Shown: positions 44,283-52,493 of the stretch, in pieces
Position numbering within the stretch: the first letter of the stretch is position 1
Layout: every line of letters starts with the position of its first letter
NCBI RefSeq assembly: GCF_017094505.1
Contig: NZ_CP064787.1
Location: 372,001 to 436,000, forward strand
Length of the DNA stretch: 64,000 nucleotides
Direction: 5' to 3'
Source: Halapricum desulfuricans
GTDB lineage: Archaea > Halobacteriota > Halobacteria > Halobacteriales > Haloarculaceae
The notes under the pieces: generated by a model
Told to the model about the DNA's origin: nothing
Database searches by the model: none
Seen by the model: the letters and a program-made list of their open reading frames with translations, nothing else
Made by a program: the position numbers and the translations under genes

Positions 44283-45068
44283 CTACCGGTAGAGCCGGCT
44301 CTGGATCGAGTCGGCCGTACTGCCGACGAGACTTGCGAAGTCGGCGTCAGCGAGCTTCTCGTTCATCCTGTCTGACGGGCCCGAGACGATGACCGCGCCC
44401 AGGGGGTTGCCATCGAGATCCGTGATCGAAGCGGCGACACACCGCTGGTCGGGGTGATATTCGCCCCGGTCGATCGCCCGGCGCCTGTTACGAACGCGTC
44501 GGAGTTCGTCGCGGAGTTCCTCGGGGTCGGTGATGGTGTTCTCTGTCAACTCGGGCAGTCCGTGCCGGCTGATGATCCGTTCGTGGTCTTCACTGGACAT
44601 GTTTGCGAGGATCGCCTTGCCGCCGGCGGTCGCCGTCAGCGGGACGCTTTCACCTTCCCGGATGTCGATGTCCGGACGCCCTTCCGCACTCACTCTGAGG
44701 ACGTACACGCCGTACCCGTTCTCGGGGATCATGATGCTCGCGACTTCTCCCGTCGCCTCCGCGAGCTTCTCGACCGAGCGATACGCCACCTGGTAGATCT
44801 CCAGATTCGATCGGACAGTCGTTCCAAGCCCCATGAAACGGAGACTCAGTCGATACTGCTCGTCTTCCTGGACGACGTAGTTGACTTTCCGGAGTGTCGA
44901 CAGGTGCTTGTGAACGGTCCCTTTCGCCAGGCCGAGTTCGTCGGCGAGGTCGCTCACGCGGGCCCCCGACTGTCGCTTGAGCGCCTCGACGATCCGAAAC
45001 GTCGTCACGGTCGTCTTTGCCGTCTGTCGGTCGAACGTCGACGCCTCCGGGATGCTCGAGGTGTCCAT
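44283..45068 (-). CDS. IclR-family transcriptional regulator 2
   Basis: 261 residues from the ATG giving MDTSSIPEASTFDRQTAKTT. Winged helix: VSDLADELGLAKGTVHKHLSTLRKVNYV. Effector domain: VPLTATAGGKAILANMS and RCVAASITDLDGNPLGAVIVSG. It is flanked by melA and the sulfatase on the same strand. A 17-bp palindrome overlaps its promoter and a related one lies in the galT/galE divergent region, so it likely controls itself and the galactose genes. Confidence 0.85.
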   Translation of the reverse strand: MDTSSIPEASTFDRQTAKTTVTTFRIVEALKRQSGARVSDLADELGLAKGTVHKHLSTLRKVNYVVQEDEQYRLSLRFMGLGTTVRSNLEIYQVAYRSVEKLAEATGEVASIMIPENGYGVYVLRVSAEGRPDIDIREGESVPLTATAGGKAILANMSSEDHERIISRHGLPELTENTITDPEELRDELRRVRNRRRAIDRGEYHPDQRCVAASITDLDGNPLGAVIVSGPSDRMNEKLADADFASLVGSTADSIQSRLYR

Positions 45069-45099
45069 GTCTCGTCTGTGTGGGCCCGGGAACATAATT

Positions 45100-45116
45100 G
45101 TTCATATCGTATGAAC
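45100..45116. promoter_or_regulatory. 17-bp palindrome, probable IclR2 operator (autoregulation)
   Basis: GTTCATATCGTATGAAC is a perfect dyad with seven-base arms and a three-base centre. It overlaps the minus-strand TATA-like ACAATTATG, 32-48 bases before the IclR2 start. Confidence 0.6.
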
Positions 45117-45205
45117 TTTCGAAACGACTGTTCGCACGTCGTGACCGACAGAACGGGATCCCCACCGGAGCGCGAACACTCAACAGCGACTATCACTCGA
45201 AAACC

Positions 45206-45222
45206 GTTCATATAATACGAAC
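45206..45222. promoter_or_regulatory. 17-bp palindrome, second IclR2-type site
   Basis: GTTCATATAATACGAAC matches the 45100 site at 13 of 17 positions, with GTTC and GAAC ends intact. It lies between melA and iclR2. A weaker GTTC...GACC site sits between them at 45130-45146. Confidence 0.5.
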
Positions 45223-45270
45223 CTCGGATAGACACGTACCGGACAGTGGCATCTGTCAGTCGGTCCTCAA

Positions 45271-46623
45271 TCAGTCGTCGGCTGCCGCCGGAATCGCAAC
45301 CTGCTCGTCTTCCGGGAACGTCAGCTCGGGGAGATACGCCTCGTTGGCTTCGATCAACTCCTCGGTCATCTCGTGGAGTTCCTCAAGCGTGCAGGCCGCC
45401 GCCGAGAGCGGATCGAGCTTGACCGCTCTGTGGACCTTCGATCGGTCTCCCTCCAGAGCACCCTCGACGGCGAGCTCGTAGACGGCCGTGTGCTGCTGAT
45501 CGAGCGTCGCGATTTCGGGTGGCAGCTCGCCGACCGAGCACGGGTGGATCCCTGCTCCATCGGCGAATACCGGCACCTCGACGCACGCGTCGTTCGGCAG
45601 GTTCGCGATCGAGCTCTCGTGGTTGGGCACGTTGAGATTGAACCGCCGCGGCGTGTCGGTTTCCAGCGAATGGATCAGTCGCGCCGCGTACTCCTCGGAG
45701 CGTTCGACGCCGACCTCCTCGAGGTCCACGTCGAGCTCTGGACTGTCCCGTTCCTCGGACCGCTCCGTCCAGCCCTCGAGGTACGTCGCCGTCGGCATCC
45801 GCTCGGCGTAGCCGGTGCCGGTCAGCTCCTCGATGGCGTCCTCGTCGGTGCGGAAGTACGGGACGTACTCGCTCATGTGGTGGCTTGATTCAGTCGGAAA
45901 CAGCCCGAAGTGACGCAGCATCTCGAAGCGGACCGTGTCCTTGCGGTAGGTCTCCTCGTCGTGATAGGCTTCCCGGAGGTCCGGATAGACGGACTCGCCG
46001 TCGTGTTTCGCTTCGAGGAAAAACGCCATGTGGTTGATGCCCGCGACCCAGTAGTCGAGTTCGTCCTCGGGCACGTCGACGTACTCGGCGATCGCTTCGG
46101 CCGTATGTGGAACCGAATGGCACAGCCCGACGACTTCGATGTCGGTCGCCTCGTCGACGGCCTTGCAGACGATCGCCATCGGGTTCGTGTAGTTCAAAAG
46201 CAAGGCGTCGGGGCAGACGTCCTCCATGTCGCGAGCGATGTCGAGCATCGTCGGGATCGTCCGCAGTCCGCGGAATACGCCGCCCGGACCCGTCGTGTCC
46301 CCGATGGCCTGCTCGATCCCGTATTTTTCGGGGATGCGGATCTCGTTCTCGAACGGCTCCGTCCCGCCGACGTTGATCATGTTGAGGACGTAATCCGCTC
46401 CGTCGAGCGCCGCCCGCCGGTCGGTCGTCGCCTCGACGGTAGCGTCGAGACCCTCGTTGTCGACCATCGCGTCCGCGACCGCGTGAGTCTGTTCGAGCCG
46501 GTGCTCGTCGACGTCCATCAGCCTGATCTCGCTGTCGGACAGTGCCTCGTAGGAGAGAATGTCCCCGATCAGGTTCGTGGCGAACACCATACTGCCGGCT
46601 CCGATAAACGTGATCGTCGGCAT
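45271..46623 (-). CDS. melA: GH4-family alpha-galactosidase (MelA-like)
   Basis: 450 residues from the ATG giving MPTITFIGAGSMVFATNLIGD. GH4 enzymes use NAD+ and a divalent metal and act by a redox-elimination mechanism. The Rossmann motif is FIGAGSMVF. Metal and catalytic positions are in NYTNPMAIVCKA and GLCHSVPHT. It would split alpha-galactosides such as melibiose or raffinose sugars in the cytoplasm. Substrate within GH4 is inferred from the galactose context. It has its own leaderless-type promoter. Confidence 0.85.
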   Translation of the reverse strand: MPTITFIGAGSMVFATNLIGDILSYEALSDSEIRLMDVDEHRLEQTHAVADAMVDNEGLDATVEATTDRRAALDGADYVLNMINVGGTEPFENEIRIPEKYGIEQAIGDTTGPGGVFRGLRTIPTMLDIARDMEDVCPDALLLNYTNPMAIVCKAVDEATDIEVVGLCHSVPHTAEAIAEYVDVPEDELDYWVAGINHMAFFLEAKHDGESVYPDLREAYHDEETYRKDTVRFEMLRHFGLFPTESSHHMSEYVPYFRTDEDAIEELTGTGYAERMPTATYLEGWTERSEERDSPELDVDLEEVGVERSEEYAARLIHSLETDTPRRFNLNVPNHESSIANLPNDACVEVPVFADGAGIHPCSVGELPPEIATLDQQHTAVYELAVEGALEGDRSKVHRAVKLDPLSAAACTLEELHEMTEELIEANEAYLPELTFPEDEQVAIPAAADD

Positions 46624-46642
46624 GCGAAGCACTCGCGATTGA

Positions 46643-46654
46643 AGGATAATAAAT
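46643..46654 (-). promoter_or_regulatory. TATA box of melA
   Basis: The minus strand carries GATTTATTATCC, centred about 26 bases before the ATG at 46623. Confidence 0.5.
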
Positions 46655-46695
46655 CTTGTCTAATTTTCACCGATATCGGGGTGCAGGGAGTGCAG

Positions 46696-47877
46696 TTATT
46701 CGGGAATCACGCGGAACATCGCGACGTCGTGCGGGTCGACCGTCGCGTGCAACTGCCCGTCAGTCTCCCGGACCTCGTCGTTCCAGACGTCTCGCACGGT
46801 GTAGGTCGCCGCGTCGACCGGCATGTCGACCGTCTCGACAGTCGTCTCGATGTCTGTGGTCGACTCGCCGCGGTTGAACAGGATCACCGCACACTCCTCG
46901 CCGGCCAGTCGCTTGCTCCAGATCTCCGTCTCTCCGAGGACGCCGTCGCGAGTCCCCTGGATCCCCAGCGGGTCCTGGTCGATCGCGATGGCGTCCTCGT
47001 TGGTCAGCAGTTCGCGCGTCCAGTCGTCCATCGCCGCGAGGTCGTTGCCGGCCATCAGCGGCGCGCCGAACAGACACCAGAAGCTGAAGTGCGTTCGCTC
47101 CTCGGCGGGCGTCAGCGCACGGTCGACGTCCACGTCTTCGAGCTTCGACTGGCCCGAGTCCGGGCCGTTCCCGATCTGGAGCATGTCGGGATCGTTCCAT
47201 CCGCCGGGACCCTGATGCGGGGCCATTCCGCGTTCGTGCATCTGATCGATGATGTCGACGATCCCGAGGCCGAACTCCTGCTCGTCGGTCGTCCACTTCG
47301 CGACGATGTCGTGGGTCGCCCGCCAGAGGTGGCCGCCGGCGTTGCGGCCCCAGCGCCACGGTTCGTTCCGCCCCCACTCGCAGATGCTGTAGACGATGTC
47401 GCGATCGACTTCTGCGAGCGCGTTCCCCATCGCGCTGTAGCGCGCGATCGCGTCGTTGCTCTCGTGGTCACCGCAGTTGTCGTACTTCAGGTAGTCGACG
47501 CCCCAGTCGGCGAACTGCTTGGCGTGCAGGCGCTCGCGTCCGAGACTCGCCGGGAGCCCCTGACAGGTTCTGGTGCCCGCCGAGGAGTAGATGCCGAACT
47601 TGAGCCCCTTCCCGTGGACGTATTCAGCCAGCGACTCGATACCGCCCGGGAAGTCGTCCGGGTGGGGCTGGAGTCGCCCCTCGTCGTCCAGCTCGTCGGC
47701 CATCCAGCAGTCGTCGACCACGAGATACTCGTAGCCGGCGTCCCGGAGTCCGGTCTCGACGAGCTGGTCCGCCGCGGTGCGGATGTCCTCCTCGGTCACG
47801 TCACAGCTGAACGCGTTCCAGGAGTTCCAGCCCATCGGCGGCGTCGCGGCTAGTTCAGTGTCGCCTGTCGCGAACAT
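46696..47877 (-). CDS. GH27-family alpha-galactosidase
   Basis: 393 residues without signal peptide. The GH27 hallmark PPMGWNSWNAF lies near residue 13. The probable nucleophile is D133 in YLKYDNC, the probable acid/base is D190 in RATHDI, and GGWNDPDML follows. A C-terminal beta-domain completes the normal length. It hydrolyses terminal alpha-galactose by a retaining mechanism, in contrast to the neighbouring redox-type GH4 enzyme. It shares a 107-base divergent promoter region with the second ABC importer. Confidence 0.92.
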   Translation of the reverse strand: MFATGDTELAATPPMGWNSWNAFSCDVTEEDIRTAADQLVETGLRDAGYEYLVVDDCWMADELDDEGRLQPHPDDFPGGIESLAEYVHGKGLKFGIYSSAGTRTCQGLPASLGRERLHAKQFADWGVDYLKYDNCGDHESNDAIARYSAMGNALAEVDRDIVYSICEWGRNEPWRWGRNAGGHLWRATHDIVAKWTTDEQEFGLGIVDIIDQMHERGMAPHQGPGGWNDPDMLQIGNGPDSGQSKLEDVDVDRALTPAEERTHFSFWCLFGAPLMAGNDLAAMDDWTRELLTNEDAIAIDQDPLGIQGTRDGVLGETEIWSKRLAGEECAVILFNRGESTTDIETTVETVDMPVDAATYTVRDVWNDEVRETDGQLHATVDPHDVAMFRVIPE

Positions 47878-47900
47878 GCGATCATCTGTACGGTCAAACT

Positions 47901-47911
47901 ATAAATATCTA
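47901..47911 (-). promoter_or_regulatory. TATA box of the GH27 gene
   Basis: The minus strand reads GATATTTATAG, centred about 28 bases before the ATG at 47877, compatible with a leaderless transcript. Confidence 0.5.
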
Positions 47912-47952
47912 TCTCCCGCACACGCCGATTGGTGTAAACAGAAAATAATAAA

Positions 47953-47960
47953 GATATAAG
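47953..47960 (+). promoter_or_regulatory. TATA box of the second ABC importer ATPase
   Basis: GATATAAG lies about 28 bases upstream of the ATG at 47985, compatible with a leaderless or nearly leaderless transcript. Confidence 0.5.
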
Positions 47961-47984
47961 TAGGCGTATCAAGAGTACCCATGC

Positions 47985-49166
47985 ATGGGAGAGCTCGAGA
48001 TCAGAGACCTCACGAAAGTATTCCACGACGACGGCGGTGATATCGTGGCCGTCGACGACCTCGACATCGAGGTCGAGGACGGGGAGTTGATCGTTCTCGT
48101 CGGCCCGTCGGGCTGCGGGAAGTCGACGACGCTGCGCTGCGTCGCGGGACTGGAGTCGCCGACGGACGGCGACATCGTCCTCGACGGGACGGCCGTGACC
48201 GATCAAAAGCCCAAAGAGCGGGACATGGCGATGGTGTTCCAGAGCTACGCGCTGTACCCTCACATGTCTTCCCGGGAGAACATGGAGTTCGGACTGAAGA
48301 TGGCGACCGATCTCCCGAAAGACGAGATCAAGTCACGGGTCGAAGAGACGGCATCGATGCTGGGGATTCCGGAACTGCTCGACAAGAAGCCGGACGAGCT
48401 TTCCGGCGGCCAACAGCAGCGAGTCGCGCTTGGACGGGCGATCGTTCGGGAACCCGAGGTGTTCCTGATGGACGAGCCGCTCTCGAACCTCGACGCGAAG
48501 CTGCGCACCCAGATGCGGACCGAGCTTCAGGAGCTCCAGCAGGACCTCGGAGTCACGACGCTGTACGTGACCCACGACCAGACCGAGGCGATGACGATGA
48601 GCGATCGGATCGCCGTGCTCAACGACGGGGAGCTCCAGCAGATCGGGACGCCGCTGGAATGCTACCACGAGCCCGAGAACGAGTTCGTCGCCGGCTTCAT
48701 CGGCTCGCCGAGCATGAACTTCTTCGACGTCGAACTGGACACGACGGGTAACCGTCCAGCGCTTGTCCACGAGGGCTTCAGGTACGACCTCGACGAGGAC
48801 GTCTACGCGGACATCGAGGGCCACGGCGAGCGGTTCACTCTCGGCATCCGACCGGAAGACATCGAACTGGCGACCGCCGACGAGCCCAACGCCGTGACGA
48901 CGACGGTCGAAGTCACCGAGCCGCTCGGGGAGGTGACCTACGTCTACCTCGAGATCGGCGACCGGCAGTACACTGCGACGCTCGAGGGCGACCTCGTGAT
49001 CGAGACGGGACGGACGCTGACAATCCGGTTCCCGCAGGACCGCATCCACGTTTTCGACGGGCAGACGGGCGAGGCGCTACGGAACCGCTCCCGGCCGGAC
49101 GACGAGGCCGTCGAATCGTTACCCGGCTTCCAGCGCCCCGATAGCGTGGAAGCCGGTATGGAGTGA
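47985..49166 (+). CDS. Sugar ABC transporter ATPase (MsmK/UgpC type), second system
   Basis: 393 residues. Walker A is GPSGCGKSTTLRC, the signature LSGGQQQRVALGRA, Walker B EVFLMDEPLSNLD and the H-loop YVTHDQTEAM; a TOBE regulatory domain ends the protein. It is closely related to the ATPase at 38445. It heads a plus-strand cluster with binding protein, two permeases and beta-galactosidase, although the binding-protein gene has a separate TATA box. Confidence 0.92.
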   Translation: MGELEIRDLTKVFHDDGGDIVAVDDLDIEVEDGELIVLVGPSGCGKSTTLRCVAGLESPTDGDIVLDGTAVTDQKPKERDMAMVFQSYALYPHMSSRENMEFGLKMATDLPKDEIKSRVEETASMLGIPELLDKKPDELSGGQQQRVALGRAIVREPEVFLMDEPLSNLDAKLRTQMRTELQELQQDLGVTTLYVTHDQTEAMTMSDRIAVLNDGELQQIGTPLECYHEPENEFVAGFIGSPSMNFFDVELDTTGNRPALVHEGFRYDLDEDVYADIEGHGERFTLGIRPEDIELATADEPNAVTTTVEVTEPLGEVTYVYLEIGDRQYTATLEGDLVIETGRTLTIRFPQDRIHVFDGQTGEALRNRSRPDDEAVESLPGFQRPDSVEAGME

Positions 49167-49213
49167 GGAGTGTCAACGTTTCTCTCTACAGCTCCGGGAA
49201 CTTCTGGGAAAGG

Positions 49214-49223
49214 TATAAATACT
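49214..49223 (+). promoter_or_regulatory. TATA box of the second binding-protein operon
   Basis: TATAAATACT lies about 38 bases upstream of the ATG at 49257. Confidence 0.45.
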
Positions 49224-49256
49224 ATCCGTCATAATCGCCCTAACGGGTATTAAATC

Positions 49257-50603
49257 ATGAATGAGTCAGGTACGAGTGGCTTGAGTAGACGGTCGATGCT
49301 GAAGGGGCTCAGCGTCGGTGCGGCGGCCAGTCTCGCAGGCTGTAACGCACTCAGCGGTAACGGCAACGGCAATGGTGGGCAGGCCCTCATGTGGGAGTAC
49401 GGGTTCCCGAACACTGACGGCGCAGAACCGGTGTGGCGGAACAAGTTCGAGTCGAAGTACGAGGAGCTGGCCGGCGAGGAAATCAAGATCAGCCGCTATT
49501 CGTACGAGGACCTCCGGCAAAAGTTCCTCACGGGTGCGAGCACCGGTGACCCGGACGCGATCGAGGGGACGCTGAGCCACCTCTCGGAGTACATCGCCGC
49601 GGGACACCTAGAACCGCTCGACGACCTCGCCGAGTCGCTCGATCACTTCGACGGGTACGTCGACAGCACCGTCGAGGCGATGACCTATCAGGACACGCTC
49701 TACGCGCTCCCCTACGAGGGCAACGCGAGGGCGTTTTTCGTCCGACAGGACATCCTCGACGAGCTCGGTCAGGACGTGCCGGAGTCGGTCGAAGCGTTCC
49801 ACGAGATCAGTCGGATGATCAACGACGAATACGACGACTTGATCGGCTTTCACAACTGCACCAAGGACGGAAGCGTCCGGGCGTTCCAGGAGTGGATGAC
49901 CCACATCTACCAGCACACCGATCAGCTGTACGTGCCGGACGGGGACGGCTGGAAACTCGACATCGAGGCTGACGCGCTGGGGCAGGTCTTCGACAACTGG
50001 TACTACCAGATCTACGCCGCCGACAACCCGGTCGGCGATCCGGACGATCTCGGAACAGGCTGGCAGACCAACGACCCGGGCTACATCAACGGGAACTACG
50101 CGTTCATCGAGAGCGGGACCTGGATGCGTAACTGGACGACAGGAGAAAACATCCAAAGTAGCGACACTGCCGAGGATATCCTGGACAACAAAACTCAGAT
50201 CGCCCATCCGCCGCGCGCCGACAATGCCTCGAAGGGGACGTTCCTCGAGGTCAAGCCGGTCATGGTCAACACCCACTCCGATCAGGTCGAGAAGGGGAAG
50301 ACCGCTGTCGAGGCCTATACGCACCCGGAGACGCTCGGCGAAGGCATGGCGCAGGATCCCGAAGGGTCGGGGAAGGCGATGACACCAGTTCACGACAACG
50401 TCGAGTCGACGATCGAAAACGAGAACTGGCAGCCGCTCACCGACATCTTCACGACCGGCCGCGCCCTCGCGAAAGCGACCTGGGGCCCGGTCCGCGAGGA
50501 GTTCTACACCTACATGCAGGAGGTCTCCTACGGCGAGACCGACCCGTATGACGCCGGCGAACAGTTCCACGAAGCGCTGCAGGACCTCGAAAGCGAAATA
50601 TAA
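49257..50603 (+). CDS. Sugar ABC transporter substrate-binding lipoprotein, second system
   Basis: 448 residues. SRRSMLKGLSVGAAASLAGCNA gives a Tat motif plus lipobox (quoted around residues 10-30), then a short Gly-Asn linker. The fold is that of family 1 solute-binding proteins (WRNKFESKYEELAGEEIKIS; TYQDTLYALPYEGNARAFFV). It sits ten bases before its permease gene. A galactoside ligand is likely because the operon ends with a GH42 beta-galactosidase and lies opposite the alpha-galactosidases. Confidence 0.87.
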   Translation: MNESGTSGLSRRSMLKGLSVGAAASLAGCNALSGNGNGNGGQALMWEYGFPNTDGAEPVWRNKFESKYEELAGEEIKISRYSYEDLRQKFLTGASTGDPDAIEGTLSHLSEYIAAGHLEPLDDLAESLDHFDGYVDSTVEAMTYQDTLYALPYEGNARAFFVRQDILDELGQDVPESVEAFHEISRMINDEYDDLIGFHNCTKDGSVRAFQEWMTHIYQHTDQLYVPDGDGWKLDIEADALGQVFDNWYYQIYAADNPVGDPDDLGTGWQTNDPGYINGNYAFIESGTWMRNWTTGENIQSSDTAEDILDNKTQIAHPPRADNASKGTFLEVKPVMVNTHSDQVEKGKTAVEAYTHPETLGEGMAQDPEGSGKAMTPVHDNVESTIENENWQPLTDIFTTGRALAKATWGPVREEFYTYMQEVSYGETDPYDAGEQFHEALQDLESEI

Positions 50604-50612
50604 TCCCCTCAC

Positions 50613-51527
50613 ATGGCAACGCAGACAGAATCGCAATTCAGCCGATACAGGGAGGAGTTCTCGTCGTTTCTCACAGACACGTGGATCGGATACGCGTTCG
50701 TGATCCCGGCGACGATACTGCTCGCTGTCGTCATCGGCTATCCCACGCTCCGTGGGCTCTATCTGGCGTTTTTCGAGGTGTCGCTGCTGAATCCAGAGCA
50801 GATGGAGTTCGTTGGCCTGCAGCACTTCCGTGCGCTCGCGGCCGATCCGATATTCAAGGCCGCACTGTGGCATACGGTCCTGCTGACCGCGCTGGCCGTC
50901 TCGTTTCAGTACCTCCTGGGGCTCGGACTGGCACTGGCGCTGAAAGAGAAGGTTCCCGGTGCCGGGATATTCCGGAGCCTGTCGATGGTGACGTGGGTGA
51001 TGCCGATCATCGTGATGGTCATCATCTTCCGGTTCATGGTCCAGAACGGGTTCGGCCCGGTCAACATCATCCTCGACAGCCTCGGGATGCGCACGACCTA
51101 CTGGTTCGGCGAACCGGGCGTGGCGTTCCCGCTGATCGTGGTCATGCATGTCTGGCGGAACGTCCCGTTCTACGCGATCTCGCTGCTGGCCGCGATGAAC
51201 TCCATCCCGAAAGAGCAGTACGAGGCGGCACGGCTGGACGGGGCCGGCCCGCTCGAGCGGTTTCGGTACGTCACGCTGCCTCAGATCTCCTACGTGTCGA
51301 TGATCATGATCGTGCTGCACGTCACGTTCACGTTCAAGAACTTCGACATCGTCTACCTCTCGACGGGCGGCGGACCACTGGGGAACACCGAGGTGCTGGC
51401 TACCTACGTCTACAAGCAGGCCTTCGAGCAGTACGCGCTCGGGTACGGCGCCAGCATCGGCGTCGTGATGTTGATCCTCATGCTCACGTTCACCGTCGTC
51501 TACGTTAAACTGGAGGAGGTCGACTGA
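50613..51527 (+). CDS. Sugar ABC transporter permease (MalF type), second system
   Basis: 304 residues with six helices; the EAA loop reads YEAARLDGAGPLERFRYVTLPQI. It follows the binding-protein gene by nine bases and precedes the MalG-type gene by one. The pair forms the import channel. Confidence 0.88.
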   Translation: MATQTESQFSRYREEFSSFLTDTWIGYAFVIPATILLAVVIGYPTLRGLYLAFFEVSLLNPEQMEFVGLQHFRALAADPIFKAALWHTVLLTALAVSFQYLLGLGLALALKEKVPGAGIFRSLSMVTWVMPIIVMVIIFRFMVQNGFGPVNIILDSLGMRTTYWFGEPGVAFPLIVVMHVWRNVPFYAISLLAAMNSIPKEQYEAARLDGAGPLERFRYVTLPQISYVSMIMIVLHVTFTFKNFDIVYLSTGGGPLGNTEVLATYVYKQAFEQYALGYGASIGVVMLILMLTFTVVYVKLEEVD

Positions 51528-51528
51528 C

Positions 51529-52425
51529 ATGGCAACCAACACAGATTCCGAAGATCGCAATCTCTCCCAGCGGATCGACGCGTGGTTAGACGAAGACATG
51601 TCCCCTCGCCGTGCGATCGGCGTGTACCTCGTGTTGGGGCTGTACTTCGCGTTCCTGCTGTTGCCGGTCGTCTACATGGTGTTGGCGTCGTTCACCCGTC
51701 AGAGCTTCCTGTTCTCTCCGGAACTGGTCCCAGCGCTGGGCGATCTCACGCTCGCAAACTACGAGACTGTCCTCTCGCGAGGCGACTTCCGGACGTACTT
51801 CTACAACTCGCTGATAGTCGCCACGTCGACGACGCTGCTGGTGTTGACCGTGGGAATTCTGGCGGGATACTCGATGAGCCGGTTCGACTACCCGGGACGT
51901 GGCGGCCTGCTGTACGCGTTCCTCTCGACGCAGATGCTCCCCATCGTGCTCATCCTGATACCGTTTTACATCCTGATGTTCTCGCTGAACCTCGTCGACT
52001 CGCTTATCGGGATCGTCATCGCCCACTCCGTGATCGGCATCCCGCTGGGCACGTGGCTGCTGAAGGGATATATCGACGACATCCCCGAGTCGCTGGACGA
52101 GGCCGCGAAGATGGACGGCTGTTCTCATCTGAGCGTCCTGCGACGGGTCATCATCCCGCTCGCGATGCCGGGCATCGCCGTCGCCGGCTTCTACACGTTT
52201 ATCCTCTCCTGGAACGACTACCTGCTGGTGTCCGTCCTCTCGCAGACAGCGGGGACCCGGACGCTGCCGTTCGGCCTGCAGCTGTTCCAGTCACAGAACG
52301 CTGTCGCGTGGAACCTGTTGATCACCGCCGCGGTGATCACGATGGCGCCGGTCATCCTGCTGTTCGCGGTCGCCCAGCGGTGGGTCGTCGAAGGACTCGC
52401 CAGCGGCGGCATGAAGGGGAACTGA
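51529..52425 (+). CDS. Sugar ABC transporter permease (MalG type), second system
   Basis: 298 residues with six helices and the EAA loop LDEAAKMDGCSHLSVLRRVII. The usual MalG-type C-terminus is present (RWVVEGLASGGMKGN). It is 68 bases upstream of the beta-galactosidase gene, so read-through into that gene is likely. Confidence 0.88.
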   Translation: MATNTDSEDRNLSQRIDAWLDEDMSPRRAIGVYLVLGLYFAFLLLPVVYMVLASFTRQSFLFSPELVPALGDLTLANYETVLSRGDFRTYFYNSLIVATSTTLLVLTVGILAGYSMSRFDYPGRGGLLYAFLSTQMLPIVLILIPFYILMFSLNLVDSLIGIVIAHSVIGIPLGTWLLKGYIDDIPESLDEAAKMDGCSHLSVLRRVIIPLAMPGIAVAGFYTFILSWNDYLLVSVLSQTAGTRTLPFGLQLFQSQNAVAWNLLITAAVITMAPVILLFAVAQRWVVEGLASGGMKGN

Positions 52426-52493
52426 TCGCGTATCCTCTTTCTTTCCGTTCCGTCGACAAAACGCTTTAGCGACTGGCCTAAGTCAACTGTGAC